Shown here: positions 24,116 through 35,602 of the stretch, one piece after another
How the letters are laid out: every line of letters starts with the position of its first letter
Position numbering within the stretch: position 1 is the stretch's first letter
DNA from: Cercospora beticola
Lineage: Eukaryota; Ascomycota; Dothideomycetes; Mycosphaerellales; Mycosphaerellaceae
Reading direction: 5' to 3'
Length of the DNA: 64,000 nt
Assembly (NCBI RefSeq): GCF_033473495.1
Contig: NC_088940.1
Location: forward strand, 62,001 to 126,000
Translations under genes and position numbers: made by a program
The notes under the pieces: model-generated
What the model saw: the letters and a program-made list of their open reading frames with translations, nothing else
The model's database searches: none
What the model was told of the DNA's origin: nothing

Positions 24116-24344
24116 ATTAAATTATATTCTTATAGGTACTTGTCGGATAGATATAATATAGTAGAAGTAAAGATAATAAGTAGGAACTAACCGAGTTAAT
24201 TATATTAGTTAGTTATAAGTTATATTTTACTTCTAAAATAGATATTAGCTAGGTTATATAACCTAGTATTATATAACCTATATTACCTAATCCTAATCTC
24301 TAAAGTATCTCTCGGAATATCTAACTAGACTATACTTTCTAATA
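24116..24344 (-). repeat. Copia 5' LTR (229 bp)
   Basis: Begins TATTAGAAAG on the minus strand at 24,344. Compared with the 3' LTR, all visible differences are transitions (for example CTCGTAGG versus CTTATAGG), as expected from RIP. Confidence 0.85.
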
Positions 24345-24899
24345 ATATAGTTTAAATAAGATTTAATTAGTCTCTTTAGATTAGTATAAATTCTTCGATA
24401 TTATATAAATTCGGTAAACTATAAAAGTATATTATTTTAATTTATAGTATTATATATTATAAGAGTTAAACTAGAGGCTCTAAGATAACTAAGAGATAAA
24501 TCTTACTACTAGACTATAGAGGCTATACCTCTATACGATTATATAGAATAGTAGAGGTATAAAGCTAATATATTACTTTAGTTAGACTTTAGAGGAAAGT
24601 AGCCTTAGATACTCCTATAATAATAAAGTAGTTCCGGGCTAGCTAGACCGATTAGTAGGTAGGTAGAGTCTTATAGTAGTATAGAAGAGATAGGTAATAG
24701 ACCTAAGTACTTAGAGGTATCTCCTTAGGCTTAGTAAAGTTAGGTTAATATAGAGTAGAAAGCTAGTTAGAGTAGATAGCGATAGCGACTCTAGCTAATT
24801 AGACGCCGAGAAATACCTCTAAACTATATAAGAGAATATAGAGAATATAGAAATCGATTATTCTATAGTCTTAGTAGCCTCCTTACTATTATTATTATT

Positions 24900-27560
24900 A
24901 GAAGTCGTATTACTAGTATAATTAAGTATAGACTTAACGTTAATAGCCTCTTCTATAGTATAGTTCGTATACTCTATTAGGTAATAAAGTTATAAAATAG
25001 TAGCTAGATCGGAGATATCTAGCTTAATAGCCTCTAAGTATTTAATATTATTATTTTATATCTAGTAGTTCTAGTATAACTTTATTAACTTAGTAGCTCG
25101 CGTAGTACTTAGTCGATTGCGTTTCTTAGTATAAATAATACCGAAGGTACTCTAATTATACTTAGTAGAGCCTATAGATATCTAGATCGATAAAGCCTTC
25201 TTTATAAGCTTTATAAGCTAAGAATCCTTCTAAATACTTAATATAAACTATAAGGTAAATACGTCGGTATACTTCTAGTTAGCTTTACTCTACCGAGCGA
25301 GCTTAATATATTTCTACTACTATTAAGGAAGATTATCGCTCTATATCTTAATTAGTATACTAAGTCTCTAGTTACTATTAAAGCTCTATTTATCTAGATT
25401 ATCTATAAGCTTACGTAGCTCTATTTCTATATATACTGCCTAGCTATAAGGTAATTAAGAGTTATAGATAGCTTATTATTCGTATAAGTACTACTTAATC
25501 GCTTTCTACTTATCTAACGTTAGAAAGCTATTCTATTTAGCTCGTTCGAATAGATTACTAAAGTACGCTATAAGTATAAGAGAGTAATTAAGTACGATCT
25601 CGTCGTAGTATAAACTTAAGGCTTAGTATAGTTTATTTAGTAACCTAATAGGACTAGTCTTAAAACTAGTCGTAATAGTAGAGTCGATCTTAAGCTAGAA
25701 TAGCCTCTTCTTAAGTAGGTTAAATACTAGATAAACTACTAATATTAGTAGCTTATCTACCTCTAATTAAATAGTTACTTTAAGTAGCGGATTAAAGAGC
25801 TTAAGAAGATAGTCTACTATAGGCTATAGGCCTAGTAGGTTATAGTAGTCTAATATCTCCTTAAAGGCTATCTTCTATCTACTATTAAGCTTCTAAAGTA
25901 GATTATCCGAGTTAGTTAGAAAGGCCTTAATCGCTTTCTTTATAGTATTAAGAAACTTAAGAAGCTCGATAGTACCTTACTAGTATATATAGCTAGGTAG
26001 TCTTAGTTTAGTCTATATAAGTTTCTTATTCTATAACTATTTCTATATATATACGCGTAATAGTCCGTAAGCCTTAATCTAGTATATAATACTCTTTATA
26101 ATTTAAAGCTAGTACTTAATTATATTATTTAATTACTAGTCTATACTAATAAGGTTCGTATAGTACGAGAAATAGATAATATACTTAATCTACGGATAAT
26201 CTTTATAGATAAACTAAGTAGTAGTTTTATTATTCGAGGCGCTATCTAGATAGATAGCTAAGATCCGTATATTATTAGATTCGGCTTAATCGATAATAAG
26301 TTTTAGCTACTAAAAGATATATTTACCTATTATTAACTCGGCGTCTATCTTAATATAAGAGTATAGCTAGGACTTCGAATATATATAAATTAGTAGATTA
26401 AGAACGTACTAACTCCGAAGGTTTAACTAGCTATTACTAATTAGAGTAACGCTCTCGTAATTAGTAGGCTTACTAATATCGTCCTATAGAAGTCTCGTAT
26501 CTTCGTAATCTACCTTATCTAATAGTATACTAGATAAGGTAGGTCTAGATAGTAGACGCTAGTTAACTCTAAGAAGCTTAAAAACCTTTAAGAGATTAGC
26601 GTTCTAGCCTATATTAAGCTCCTTTATATTATTAAAAATATAAGTATACTAGGAATAATTAAGAGCGACCTTTAGCTCGGTAGTAAGACTCCGAACTTAA
26701 AGTACTATTACTAACTCTTAATACTATAGTTTTAAAGAGCCGTTAGGTAAGCGTTTATAAATACGCTAGTATTCTTTAATATAAGTATAATTATTACTAG
26801 ATCGCTAGATACTATAAAATTTATATATAAAGCGCTTAATACTAGAATACTAGTCCTTATCGCGTTCGACTATTAACTAGTATATATTCGAGTTTAGAAC
26901 TATACTCTTATAAACTACTATATCTTCGATCTTATACTACTTCTAATTATATAAAGAAGCTTACTATAGTAGTACGGCTAGTAGATTAGCTCCTTTTACT
27001 AGCTAGCGAGACGATTCTATAGTAGTAGTCTCGCTATAACTACTACTAGATAATACTATAGTTAGAAATACTATTCTTCTAAGTATCTTTAGAATCGGCT
27101 TATTTCGTATAGGCTACTTAGTATTCTTCTACTATCTATAAAGTATCCGGATTAGTAGTAATACGTTCGTATTATCTATATTAACTTCTATCTCGTCCGC
27201 TATAGTATCTATATTACTAAACGCTAGAGATTCGTATAGCTTCTATATTATTTTCTACTTATACTTCTTTAATAATTCTACCTCTACTTCGTTATTACTA
27301 AAGCTCTCGAATATATCGTCGGTAGCTAGTAGCTAGATAAGCGGCTAGGTAGATATAGTTTAGTACCTATTCGAGTATCGAGTCGCTAGTAGAAGTAGTT
27401 TCTTAAGTAGAGGTAGTTTCTTAGAGTCGATATCGTCGCTAATACGTTTCTTTATAGTATTCGCTATCTTTATAGCTTTCGCTAGTTTCTTCGGTACTAT
27501 TAGTAATATATCTACTAAACTACCTAGGACGAGTTTACTATTAGAAATCGTATAAGCTAC
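24900..27560 (-). mobile_element. hAT-like DNA transposon relic (DUF659 transposase)
   Basis: The minus strand keeps a long transposase-like reading. The N-terminal part, from about 27,540, has KKLAKAIKIANTIKKRISDD and an acidic linker. A central block at about 26,465-26,140 matches the hAT/DUF659 transposase pattern: LISNS*LN, IDAELIIGKYIF, LKLIID, ILAIYLDSASNNKTTT and YFSYYTNLIS. These correspond to the D-S-W, the GKYI..QLK strand, the catalytic TDNASN-like loop and the C..H segment after RIP. The frame is broken by RIP stops. Terminal inverted repeats and an 8-bp duplication were sought and not found, so the exact ends are uncertain. Confidence 0.6.
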
Positions 27561-27699
27561 TAGATTAGCTAATATAGGCCGTATAGTTTATCGCTACGTA
27601 CTACTATTATAGTATAGCTAGCCTATTAAGGCGTAGCTAGCCTATTAAGATATATCGATAGGTATAAGATAGTTAAAGTACTATAGATTATATAGTAGA

Positions 27700-27704
27700 T
27701 ATAG
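27700..27704 (+). repeat. Left target-site duplication of the Gypsy element
   Basis: TATAG next to the 5' LTR. The right copy is TGCAG. Converting TG to TA and CA to TA turns the right copy exactly into the left one, so the left copy has been hit by RIP. Confidence 0.75.
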
Positions 27705-27899
27705 TATAAGAGCTAGAGGTATATAGCTTAAGAGGCGTAGCTTATTAGATATTAAAGTATAGTAGCTAGTACTACTTATACTTAGTATAGAATAAAAGTA
27801 TATAGAACGTATATAAATAAAGAAGGCAAGAATTATTCTTAATATCTCTAGATAGGGAGTCTAGAGGCGCTTAATATATTACTATATTCTACTCTTATA
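27705..27899 (+). repeat. Gypsy 5' LTR (195 bp)
   Basis: Same length as the 3' LTR and collinear throughout. Differences are transitions only, and this copy is more A/T-shifted (for example CTTAAG against CTCGAG in the 3' copy). Confidence 0.9.
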
Positions 27900-28299
27900 A
27901 TTATAATTCTTCTATCTTATAAGAGTAGCGATCTATTAAGGCCTATTATACTTACGCGAAACGTATCTATCTAGTAGACTAATCGCGACGACGACGTACC
28001 GAATAATAGATAGCTATTAGGCTATATCGAAGAGATATTAGAATCTAGAATAGTATAAGCTAAAGAGAAATAGAACGAGAATATAAATAATACCGACGAC
28101 GCTAGTAATATATATATAATACGTAGGTACCTCTAAGCTAAAAATAATATATTACGCGAATAGCTAGAGATCTATACTCTTAAGGCTAAGAACGAACGCT
28201 TACTAAGAGAAATATAAATAATTAAATTACTAGTATAGCTAAGCGCGATAGCGCTAGGCCTCGGATAGCTAATACTTTAGTAAGGTAGCGCGTCTATAA

Positions 28300-31200
28300 G
28301 TTATATAAGTAGCGTACGTTCCGAAAGCGATAAGTATAGCTTATATAAGTCTATTAAGCTATATATACCTAAGCTCTTTAAGAGTAAAACTATAAAGGAG
28401 GTATACGAATTTATCTATACTCTTAAAGTAAACTTTATAGCTATACTAAAGAGGTTCCCGACAGATTACTAGAAGGTAATTATAGGTATTATATACCTTA
28501 TAGGCGAAGCGTAAGAGATATAGTATAATAAATACCTAGGCGTTCTATTTATAGAATATACCTAGTCTCGGTTCTATTAATTTCTATACGATATTATTAG
28601 AGATTAAGCGAACTATATACTTCTTATAACTATAGAATACGAGAATATACGCTAGAGTAAGAGCTAGAGTATACGATAGTTTATAATAGACTTTAGTAAC
28701 CTAGAGTCTTAGTTAGATAACTATACTAAGGCGTAGCTAGTATACTAGTTCCTTGTAAAACTAAAGCTATTACTATATAAGAATATTATTAAGAACTATA
28801 CTATCTCTAATAAGTATACTAACCTTATTACTCTAGTAAAGTATCTCGAGTAAGCTAAGAAGGCTATACCTCGTAAGCTATATTATAGTAATACCGAGAA
28901 TAAGTAGGCTAAGTATAAGCGTACTAATAGTAATACTTCTTATAAAGAGGCCTCCGGTTCGACTAGTAGCTAACGCGATACTTATAGTAGTAAGCCGAAA
29001 AGTAAATATAGAAGCAAAAGTAAAAGTAAGAGCTAGTAACCTACGTACTTCGTATATAACGAGATTAGCTATATTAGTTCTAACTACTTAAACTCTAAGA
29101 AAGATAGTAATAAGCTAGCTATTTATAGAGTAACTATAGTAAAGAAGTAGAGAGCGAAAAAAGCTAAGGCGCTAGAGATAATACGCGAGTTACTAGCGCT
29201 AAACTAGATAGCGATAACTCTCTACTAGTTTAGAGCGTACTAGCGATATATATAGAAGAAGAAGTCGAAACGTAGCTAGATAGTAAGCCGGCCGCTTTCC
29301 TTCTTAATAATACTATAGATATTAATATAATATTAAGAGCCTTTATACTATAGTATAACCTACTAATAAAGCCGAATACGGCTCTACTACTAGTTACTAC
29401 CTTTACGAGTAAATTAGAGTACTATTATAGTACGTACTATATATATATATAGATCGTAGACTCTAGTAGTAAGAAGCGATCTATAGGTAGTATCTTCTAT
29501 ATATATAATATACTAACTCCTAATATAATCTTAAGCTATCTATAGCGATATACTTAGCGCGTACTAGCTAGTAGCGCTATAGATAAATAGCTATATAGTA
29601 ACGATCGTTTTAGTAAGTTCGAAGTCCGAGAAGCCTATAAGTTCTTTAAGGATCTTTAGAAGATACTAGTAGTATTTATAGTAAGCCTAAGTAAGATAGA
29701 CGATAAGGTTAAGCCTATCTCTAAGAAGTTCTATTATTTTAATAATATTCTTAATCCGATAGAGGAAATAAGAAGTAAGCTAGTTAATAGCGTAGAGTAT
29801 ATAATTAACCTATAGCCTAGAACTATACTACTATTCCGTCTAATATATTACTAGTCGGAGTAAGAATTAGATAAGCTTAAGGAGTACTTAAAAATAGAAC
29901 TCGAGTACGATTAGATCGAGTATTCTAATAGTAAGGCAAGTACGCCTATCCTATTTATACTAAAGAAGAATAGTAAGCTATAGTTATATATCGACTACTA
30001 TAGGCTAAACGAAATTACTATTAAGAACCGGTATCTACTACCTCTAATTAGTAAGACGCTAGATAGACTTATAGGAGCTATATAGTTTATATCTTTAGAC
30101 TTAGCTAATATATACTATCGTATTCGGATTAAGCTAAGTAACTACTAGAAGACTACGTTTCGTACGCGCTATAGCTATTTCTAGTATAAGATAATACTTT
30201 TCGGCTTAACGAACGTACTAGCGACGTTCTAAGTATATATTAACTATATACTAGTAGAGCTAGTCGATATAAGCTATATAGTATATCTAGACGATATCCT
30301 AATCTATAGTAGAATACGCGAGGAATATATACGAGATATATACGCTATACTTAAGAGGCTCTATAAGTTTAGACTCTATATATAGCGTTCTAAGTATAAG
30401 TTCTTCTAGAAAAAGGTCGACTTCCTTAGATTTATAGTAACTACTAGTAGTATTACGATAGACCTAAGTAGAGTAGCTATAATTGTCTTATAGCTAACTC
30501 TAACTATACTAATAGAAGTTTAATCCTTCCTTAGATTCGCGAACTTCTACTATCGATTTATCTTTAGATATTCGAGAGTTATAGTACTTTTAATAGCGCT
30601 ATTAAAGAGTATAAAGAATAGAAAGAAGCTAGAGCTAATTAAGTAGGAAGTAGCTAAGGAGTAGGCGTTCTATAAGCTAAAAAATCGATTTTAGACTATA
30701 CTACTACTAAGGTACTTTAACTCTATACTACGCCTACGAGTCGAAACTAACGCTTCCGACTTTATAGTAGCCGGTATTCTAAGCTAACTATTCGAAGCGG
30801 AATAGTATCTAATTACCTTTTTCTTATAGAAGATAATTAACGCTAAATATAACTATAAGGTTTACGATAAGGAACTACTCGTAGTAGTTAAAGTATTTAA
30901 GATATAGCGACTATACCTCGAAGGCGCTATATATAAGGTTAAGGTACTTATTAATTATACTAACCTTAAGAGATTTATAGGTATTAAGTAGTTAATAGGT
31001 AGATAAATAAAGTAAGTAATATTCCTCGCTCTTTTTAATTTTACTATTAGCTATCGAGCTAGTAAGCTTAACCTAGCCGATATACTATCTAGACGTAGCG
31101 ACTATATATAAGAGGCAAAGGAGATAAGTAACCTCCTACTATTACTATAGTAGAAACTCTAGGTATAGAGTACTATACCTATAAGTAGCCTAGTTATTAC

Positions 31201-32900
31201 CTATATAAAAGCTACTTACTAGACTTAGTTAGATACTCTAAAAGTAGTTATAGTAGTAGTTAAGAGCAGGGGGGTAGCACTACCTAATAGTAGGTATATT
31301 ATAGTAGTAGTTAACTATTTAGTTCGTCCGTTTAGCTTTACTCTACTCTTACGAGTCGCTAGCGCTATTACTATATAAGAGTAGCTATACGCTAACGTCT
31401 CGGATATAATTATTAGGTATACTACTATATTAGTATAGCTCGATCTAAAAGTAAAAGTACTATATAAGTAGGCCGAACGTAAAGGTATAGCGAGCGAGAA
31501 ATATACTATTAAGAATAGCTATATATACTAGAAAGAGGCTCTATATCTACTAAACGACCTAGTATTATAGATATAGGTAATCCGTATATACTACGATAAT
31601 ATCCTAGTAGACTATTTTAGTAAGGATAAAATAGTAGAGTTAGTTAAGCAGAAGTACTAGTAGCTAGAGGTTAGTAACGATATAAAGTAGTACGTCGAGT
31701 AGTATAGTAGCTATTAGAAAGCGAAAGCAAAGCGCTATTACCTCTATAGCGAGATAGCTATACTCCTACTATCTAACTATTCTTAGAAGGATTTATCTAT
31801 AGACTTTATTATAGATCTTCTACCTAGTAAGTAGAACGGCTATATCTTCGATATAATTCTTATAATTATAGATCGTTACTCGAAAATAGTAACTTTCGTC
31901 CGAATAATAAAGCGCTATACTAGCGTAGAGCTTATAGATATCCTAATTAATAAAGTAATATAACTATATAGTATACTAGCTAGTATCGTAAGTAATAGAA
32001 GCTTAGTCTTTACTAGCTAGTTCTAGTTAGACTTCTACTACGAGACGTATATAAAACGTAGGCTAAGTACTATATTCTATCTATAGACTAATAGTTAAAC
32101 CGAGTATACAAACTAGACGCTTAAGTAGTATCTATATATCTATTATAGTAAGTAATAAGACGACTAGACGTCTATTCTATCGTTAGTAGAATTCGTATAT
32201 AATAATAGTATAAATACTATACTTAAGATATCGCTATTTCGAGTAGTATATAGGTTTAACTTAGACCTTTCTATAGAAACGTATAAGAGAGATATAGGCG
32301 AAGCTCGAGACGTACTTCTTCGAGAAGAGATACTAGTAGCGAAAAATACTATAGAGAAATTAAAGTAGAACTATAAAGAGCTAACTAAGCGCTAGTAATA
32401 AGTAAGCGAATCTTAGGCTAAGTACTTTAATTAGAAGTACTAGCCGATAGAATTTAAAGTTAGCGACTTAGTCTTTTATTTATAAAGAACCTCTAGTTAA
32501 TAGTACTATCGAAGAAGCTAGTAGATAAATTCGCTAGACTATTTAAAGTTATTAATATAGTCGGGAAGTAAACGTACTATCTAGCTCTACTAACTAGCTC
32601 GTAGATTTATAATATCTTCTATATATTTCTCTTAGAACTCTAGTAAAGTAGCAATATATAGGATACTAGCCTACTACTTATAAATAAGTAAAGCGAATAG
32701 GAAGTCGAGAGGATACTAGAAAGCTATATAGAGAAAGGCGTAAAGAAGTATCTAGTTCGATAGTATAGGTAGCTAGAGGAATATAATACCTAGAAGCTAG
32801 TAGAATATATTAGGAATTATAAAGTACTTAATATATTCGAAGTATAATATAAAACTAAGCTACCTATATATAAGGCGAAACTATAGAAGAAATAGTAATA
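28300..32900 (+). pseudogene. Gypsy gag-pol relic with chromodomain
   Basis: Landmarks: the zinc knuckle at 29,046-29,087, where the expected C-x2-C-x4-H-x4-C reads Y-x2-Y-x4-Y-x4-Y because TGC/TGT and CAC/CAT have mutated. Reverse transcriptase lies around 30,060-30,310, with the catalytic VYLDDILIYSR (YLDD at 30,284-30,295) untouched because it contains no CpA or TpG. The integrase core is at about 31,790-32,130 (DRYSK, then SIVSNRSLVFTS, then TNS*TEYTN). The chromodomain is at about 32,697-32,830 (EVERILESYIEKGVKKYLV then LEEYNT). Numerous TAG/TAA codons replace Gln and Trp, so it is non-functional. Confidence 0.85.
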
Positions 32901-34281
32901 CTAGTAGTTAGTAGAATAGCGGAAAATTCTAAGAATTCTAAATACTAAGTATTACTAAGATACGAGAACTACTAAGATATAAGAACTTAGAAAACTAAAA
33001 TATTATAAAAGGAGAGAAGATATTTATTTATAGTACTCGTAGATATAGCGTATACTACGCGTAAGGGAAGTATATAGCTTAGAGCTAGCGAGATATAAGA
33101 GTACTATAAGAGCTTAATAAAGGAAGAGTATAAGGCTCGTAGGCTACTTACTATCTATATCTATAGCTTTATTACTCTTCTTCTTACTTTCTTTCTTATT
33201 ATCCTTCTTAAGCTTAGAGAGCTCTCTCTCGTTCTAAGTAGACTAGCTAGAGTAGGTAGAAGTAATAGCGAGGTCTAGAGCTTTACTAGAAGCGCTAAGT
33301 AAGTAGAGCTTCTATTATACGAATTAGTACTATATAAGAGAAGTAAGTAACTAGTAGAATATAAGATATACTTTATACTCTAGCTCGAATATACTATACT
33401 AGATAGCAAGGCCTATACTCGTTGCTATAAGCTTATTAGTAGAGGATATACTAGTAGCTAGCGCCTCGCTAGCTTTCTTTAGTATAAAGAAGAAGCTAGC
33501 GGACTTACCTAAGTTACTCTATAAGTACTTAAAAGTACGAGTAATAGCTTTGCCTATATTATTAAGGTAGCGATAGAGCTACTAGTAGTAAGTAAGGCGC
33601 CTACTTATATATAGTAGGTAGTAGTAGTAGCGCGCGCGCTATATCTACTTTATAAGGTCGAGATTAGTAATATAGATATACTTATAGTTAGACTTACTAT
33701 AGCGAATATAGTTTAGCTACTAGCCGAGCTTTATATCGCTATTATAGCGTAGCTCGATAGCTAGATATAAGAATTTAGTAGACTTAAAGTATATAATATA
33801 TATACGAACTATACGACTTATAGTCTATAAGATATAAGAGGTAATACTAGTAGTCGTTATTCTCTACTTTTAGTAGGTCGTCTACTATATAAGAGAGATA
33901 GTTAGTAGCTAGAGTAGTAGAAGTAGTAGTAGCTCTCTTTAGAGATATATTACTTATAGGTCGTATATAAGAGTAGTACTAGATAGTTAAGTATATAGTA
34001 TAAGTTAAATACGAGAAGCTTACTAAATATAAATAGTTAATAGAGAAAATATACGAAGAGTATATAACGAATTTATAGTATACTAGTACTTTATAGCGCG
34101 AGTGCCGATAGTATATACTATTAATAAGCCTATTACTATAAAGAGTTACTATATAGTAACTAGCTACGAACTAAAGCTCGACTTAATATTTATATATATA
34201 AGAAGTAGTACGAATATACTAGATACTATACTAAAACGATAGAAATATATAGTTTTCTTTATAAGCTAAAATAGCTCTATT

Positions 34282-34296
34282 AGAAAAAGAAGATAG
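34282..34296 (+). other. Gypsy polypurine tract
   Basis: Nearly all-purine run directly before the 3' LTR, the expected primer site for plus-strand DNA synthesis. Confidence 0.7.
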
Positions 34297-34297
34297 T

Positions 34298-34492
34298 TAT
34301 AAGAGCTAGAAGTATATAGCTCGAGAAACGTAGCTTATTAGGCGTTAAGGTATAACGGCTAGTACCGCTTATACTTAGCGTAGGATAAAAGTATATAGAA
34401 CGTATATAAACGAAGGAGGTAAGAATTATTCTTAATATCTCTAGATAAGGAGTCTAGAGGCGCTTAATATATTGCTATATTCTACTCTTATA
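34298..34492 (+). repeat. Gypsy 3' LTR (195 bp)
   Basis: Ends CTCTTATA at 34,492, the last RIP-mutated base of the island. It is followed at once by TGCAG (34,493-34,497), the unmutated target duplication, and normal G/C-rich DNA. Confidence 0.9.
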
Positions 34493-35602
34493 TGCAGAGA
34501 GGTCGCTTACGGATGCCTTACAGCCTGATTCCTTGGCTTACAAGCGGATTGTAAGCGCTTACGTAAGATTTTACATCGCTACTCAAGACACGCTGAATCT
34601 CTGTTTATTGCTTGCCGCGCTGGCCGCTGGCTGCTGGTCACACGAGAAAATCACGTTTGTGCGAACAAAACATGACCTGTCAGTTCCATCACACTACCGC
34701 TTGTTGTGAGACTGAGAATGCCTCCTAGTGCTCGTTTTGCCGCCGTACGCTGTACCGCCGCCGCTGCCTCCGCCGCCTACACAAGATTGACTGCTACTCG
34801 CACGTACCGGCCTTTCGAACTGCTACCTCCACGAGAACGCCAAGAACTCACACCCTTCCGCCGCCTGCGTCGCCTGTTGACGATACACGAGAACATCAAG
34901 AACTCACGCCGTCCACGCCGCTCGCCGCTTGATCACGCTTCCGCCGCCGCTGCCGCCATATCGCTGGTTTCCGAGGCTGGAAATCGATGTGCCAGACCAC
35001 TGGGCTGGTAACTGGGAGTACTTCATTGTCGACAAGCCCGACGAATGGGCCCATAACCCTAACGGTGAAGTCGTGATGGAGGCTTATCAAGGCAACGAAA
35101 ATGTTGTCGAGACTCGATTCCAGTCGACCAACGGTAGCACGAGCAGTACGCCAAAGCTGTGAATGCCAACAGAAGCAACTTCATTTCTCACAAAAGTGTA
35201 GGAAACTCAACACTTCTCAATCATCTCCCATACACTGTAATATAGATATTATCTTCTCTCTCAAAAGAAAGCAACACTCCATCAAATCAGCAAAAGCGCA
35301 GCCGTCATCTCATGCAACGCCGTCGCTGTAGTAGTGGTTGGAAACGCCTTTCCTGTATGAAGAGCGAGAGCAAGACGCTGTGCTTTCCTTTCCAGCAACG
35401 AGACAAAACACAATACCAAAAAGCTTTCTAGAGAGCGGGAGAATCTTCCAATGACTGACTGATGGCTTGACTGAACAATTTTTCTTCTTCTTCGTTTAAT
35501 TCTTCTTTCTTCTTCCACCACTCATTCCAAAAAGACAAAGGAAATCAAATGGTTTACGATTACGAGACGCCAAATGCTGTGCAGCGACCAAAGTAATTTG
35601 GC
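34493..35602. other. Island border with possible truncated gene
   Basis: Normal-composition DNA right of the island. It contains the uncertain reading frames at 34,718-35,162 and the 3' region of apsA. A two-copy tandem repeat of about 56 bp starts at 34,831 and 34,887 (ACGAGAAC..CAAGAACTCAC). Confidence 0.5.
34718..35162 (+). CDS. Possible small gene or truncated 3' exon at island edge
   Basis: Two overlapping plus-strand frames. One starts at ATG 34,718 (MPPSARFAAVRC..., Arg/Ala-rich, 97 residues, stop at 35,011). The other is open from about 34,880 to the stop at 35,160-35,162 without a usable ATG. The second ends in convincing protein sequence (DVPDHWAGNWEYFIVDKPDE, then GEVVMEAYQGNENVVETRF). 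Either an intron joins the first frame to the second (candidate GTAC donors near 34,748 and 34,803, AG acceptors near 34,890), or the 5' part was lost when transposons landed upstream. The family is unknown. Confidence 0.35.

Larger units (their letters stand above)
17977..24344 (-). mobile_element. Ty1/Copia LTR retrotransposon, RIP-inactivated
   Basis: Element of 6,368 bp in minus orientation: 5' LTR at 24,344-24,116 and 3' LTR at 18,205-17,977, both 229 bp and differing only by C/T and G/A transitions. A purine-rich tract (CCTAAGTAGAAG on the minus strand, 18,206-18,217) abuts the 3' LTR as expected for second-strand priming. The minus strand encodes a Copia reverse transcriptase (Y-I-D-N-I-L at 19,623-19,606, RIP form of YVDD) and downstream RNase H. 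Reverse transcriptase followed directly by RNase H near the 3' end, with no integrase after it, is the Copia order. A 229-bp solo LTR is nested inside. No matching target-site duplication was found at the outer ends. Confidence 0.85.
16400..34492. repeat. RIP-mutated AT-rich transposon island
   Basis: About 18 kb in which CpA and TpG are nearly absent on both strands while TpA is hugely enriched; for example, I see no CA or TG at all in 30,001-30,300. This is the signature of repeat-induced point mutation, which converts CpA to TpA in duplicated DNA. Coding motifs of transposons survive, but CAG, CAA and TGG codons have become stops. The right border at 34,492/34,493 is sharp and coincides with an LTR end; the left border near 16,400 is gradual. 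Confidence 0.9.
27705..34492 (+). mobile_element. Ty3/Gypsy chromovirus LTR retrotransposon, RIP-inactivated
   Basis: A 6,788-bp element with 195-bp LTRs (27,705-27,899 and 34,298-34,492) that begin TATAAGAG and end CTCTTATA, RIP forms of the inverted TGTAAGAG/CTCTTACA ends. A polypurine tract (AGAAAAAGAAGATAG, 34,282-34,296) precedes the 3' LTR, and a 5-bp target duplication flanks the element. Inside, in order: gag with an eroded zinc knuckle, reverse transcriptase with intact YLDDIL, integrase, and a C-terminal chromodomain. The chromodomain after integrase places it among chromoviruses, which target histone-marked chromatin. About 1.4 kb between the chromodomain and the tract is unexplained. 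Confidence 0.9.

Noticed and set aside
17972..24349. Target-site duplication for the outer Copia ends
   Set aside because: Flanks TTCTT and ATATA do not match, even allowing RIP changes; recombination or later damage may have removed it.
24345..27704. Terminal inverted repeats and 8-bp duplication for the hAT-like relic
   Set aside because: No convincing inverted pair was found by eye; the ends are probably eroded by RIP or by the neighbouring insertions.
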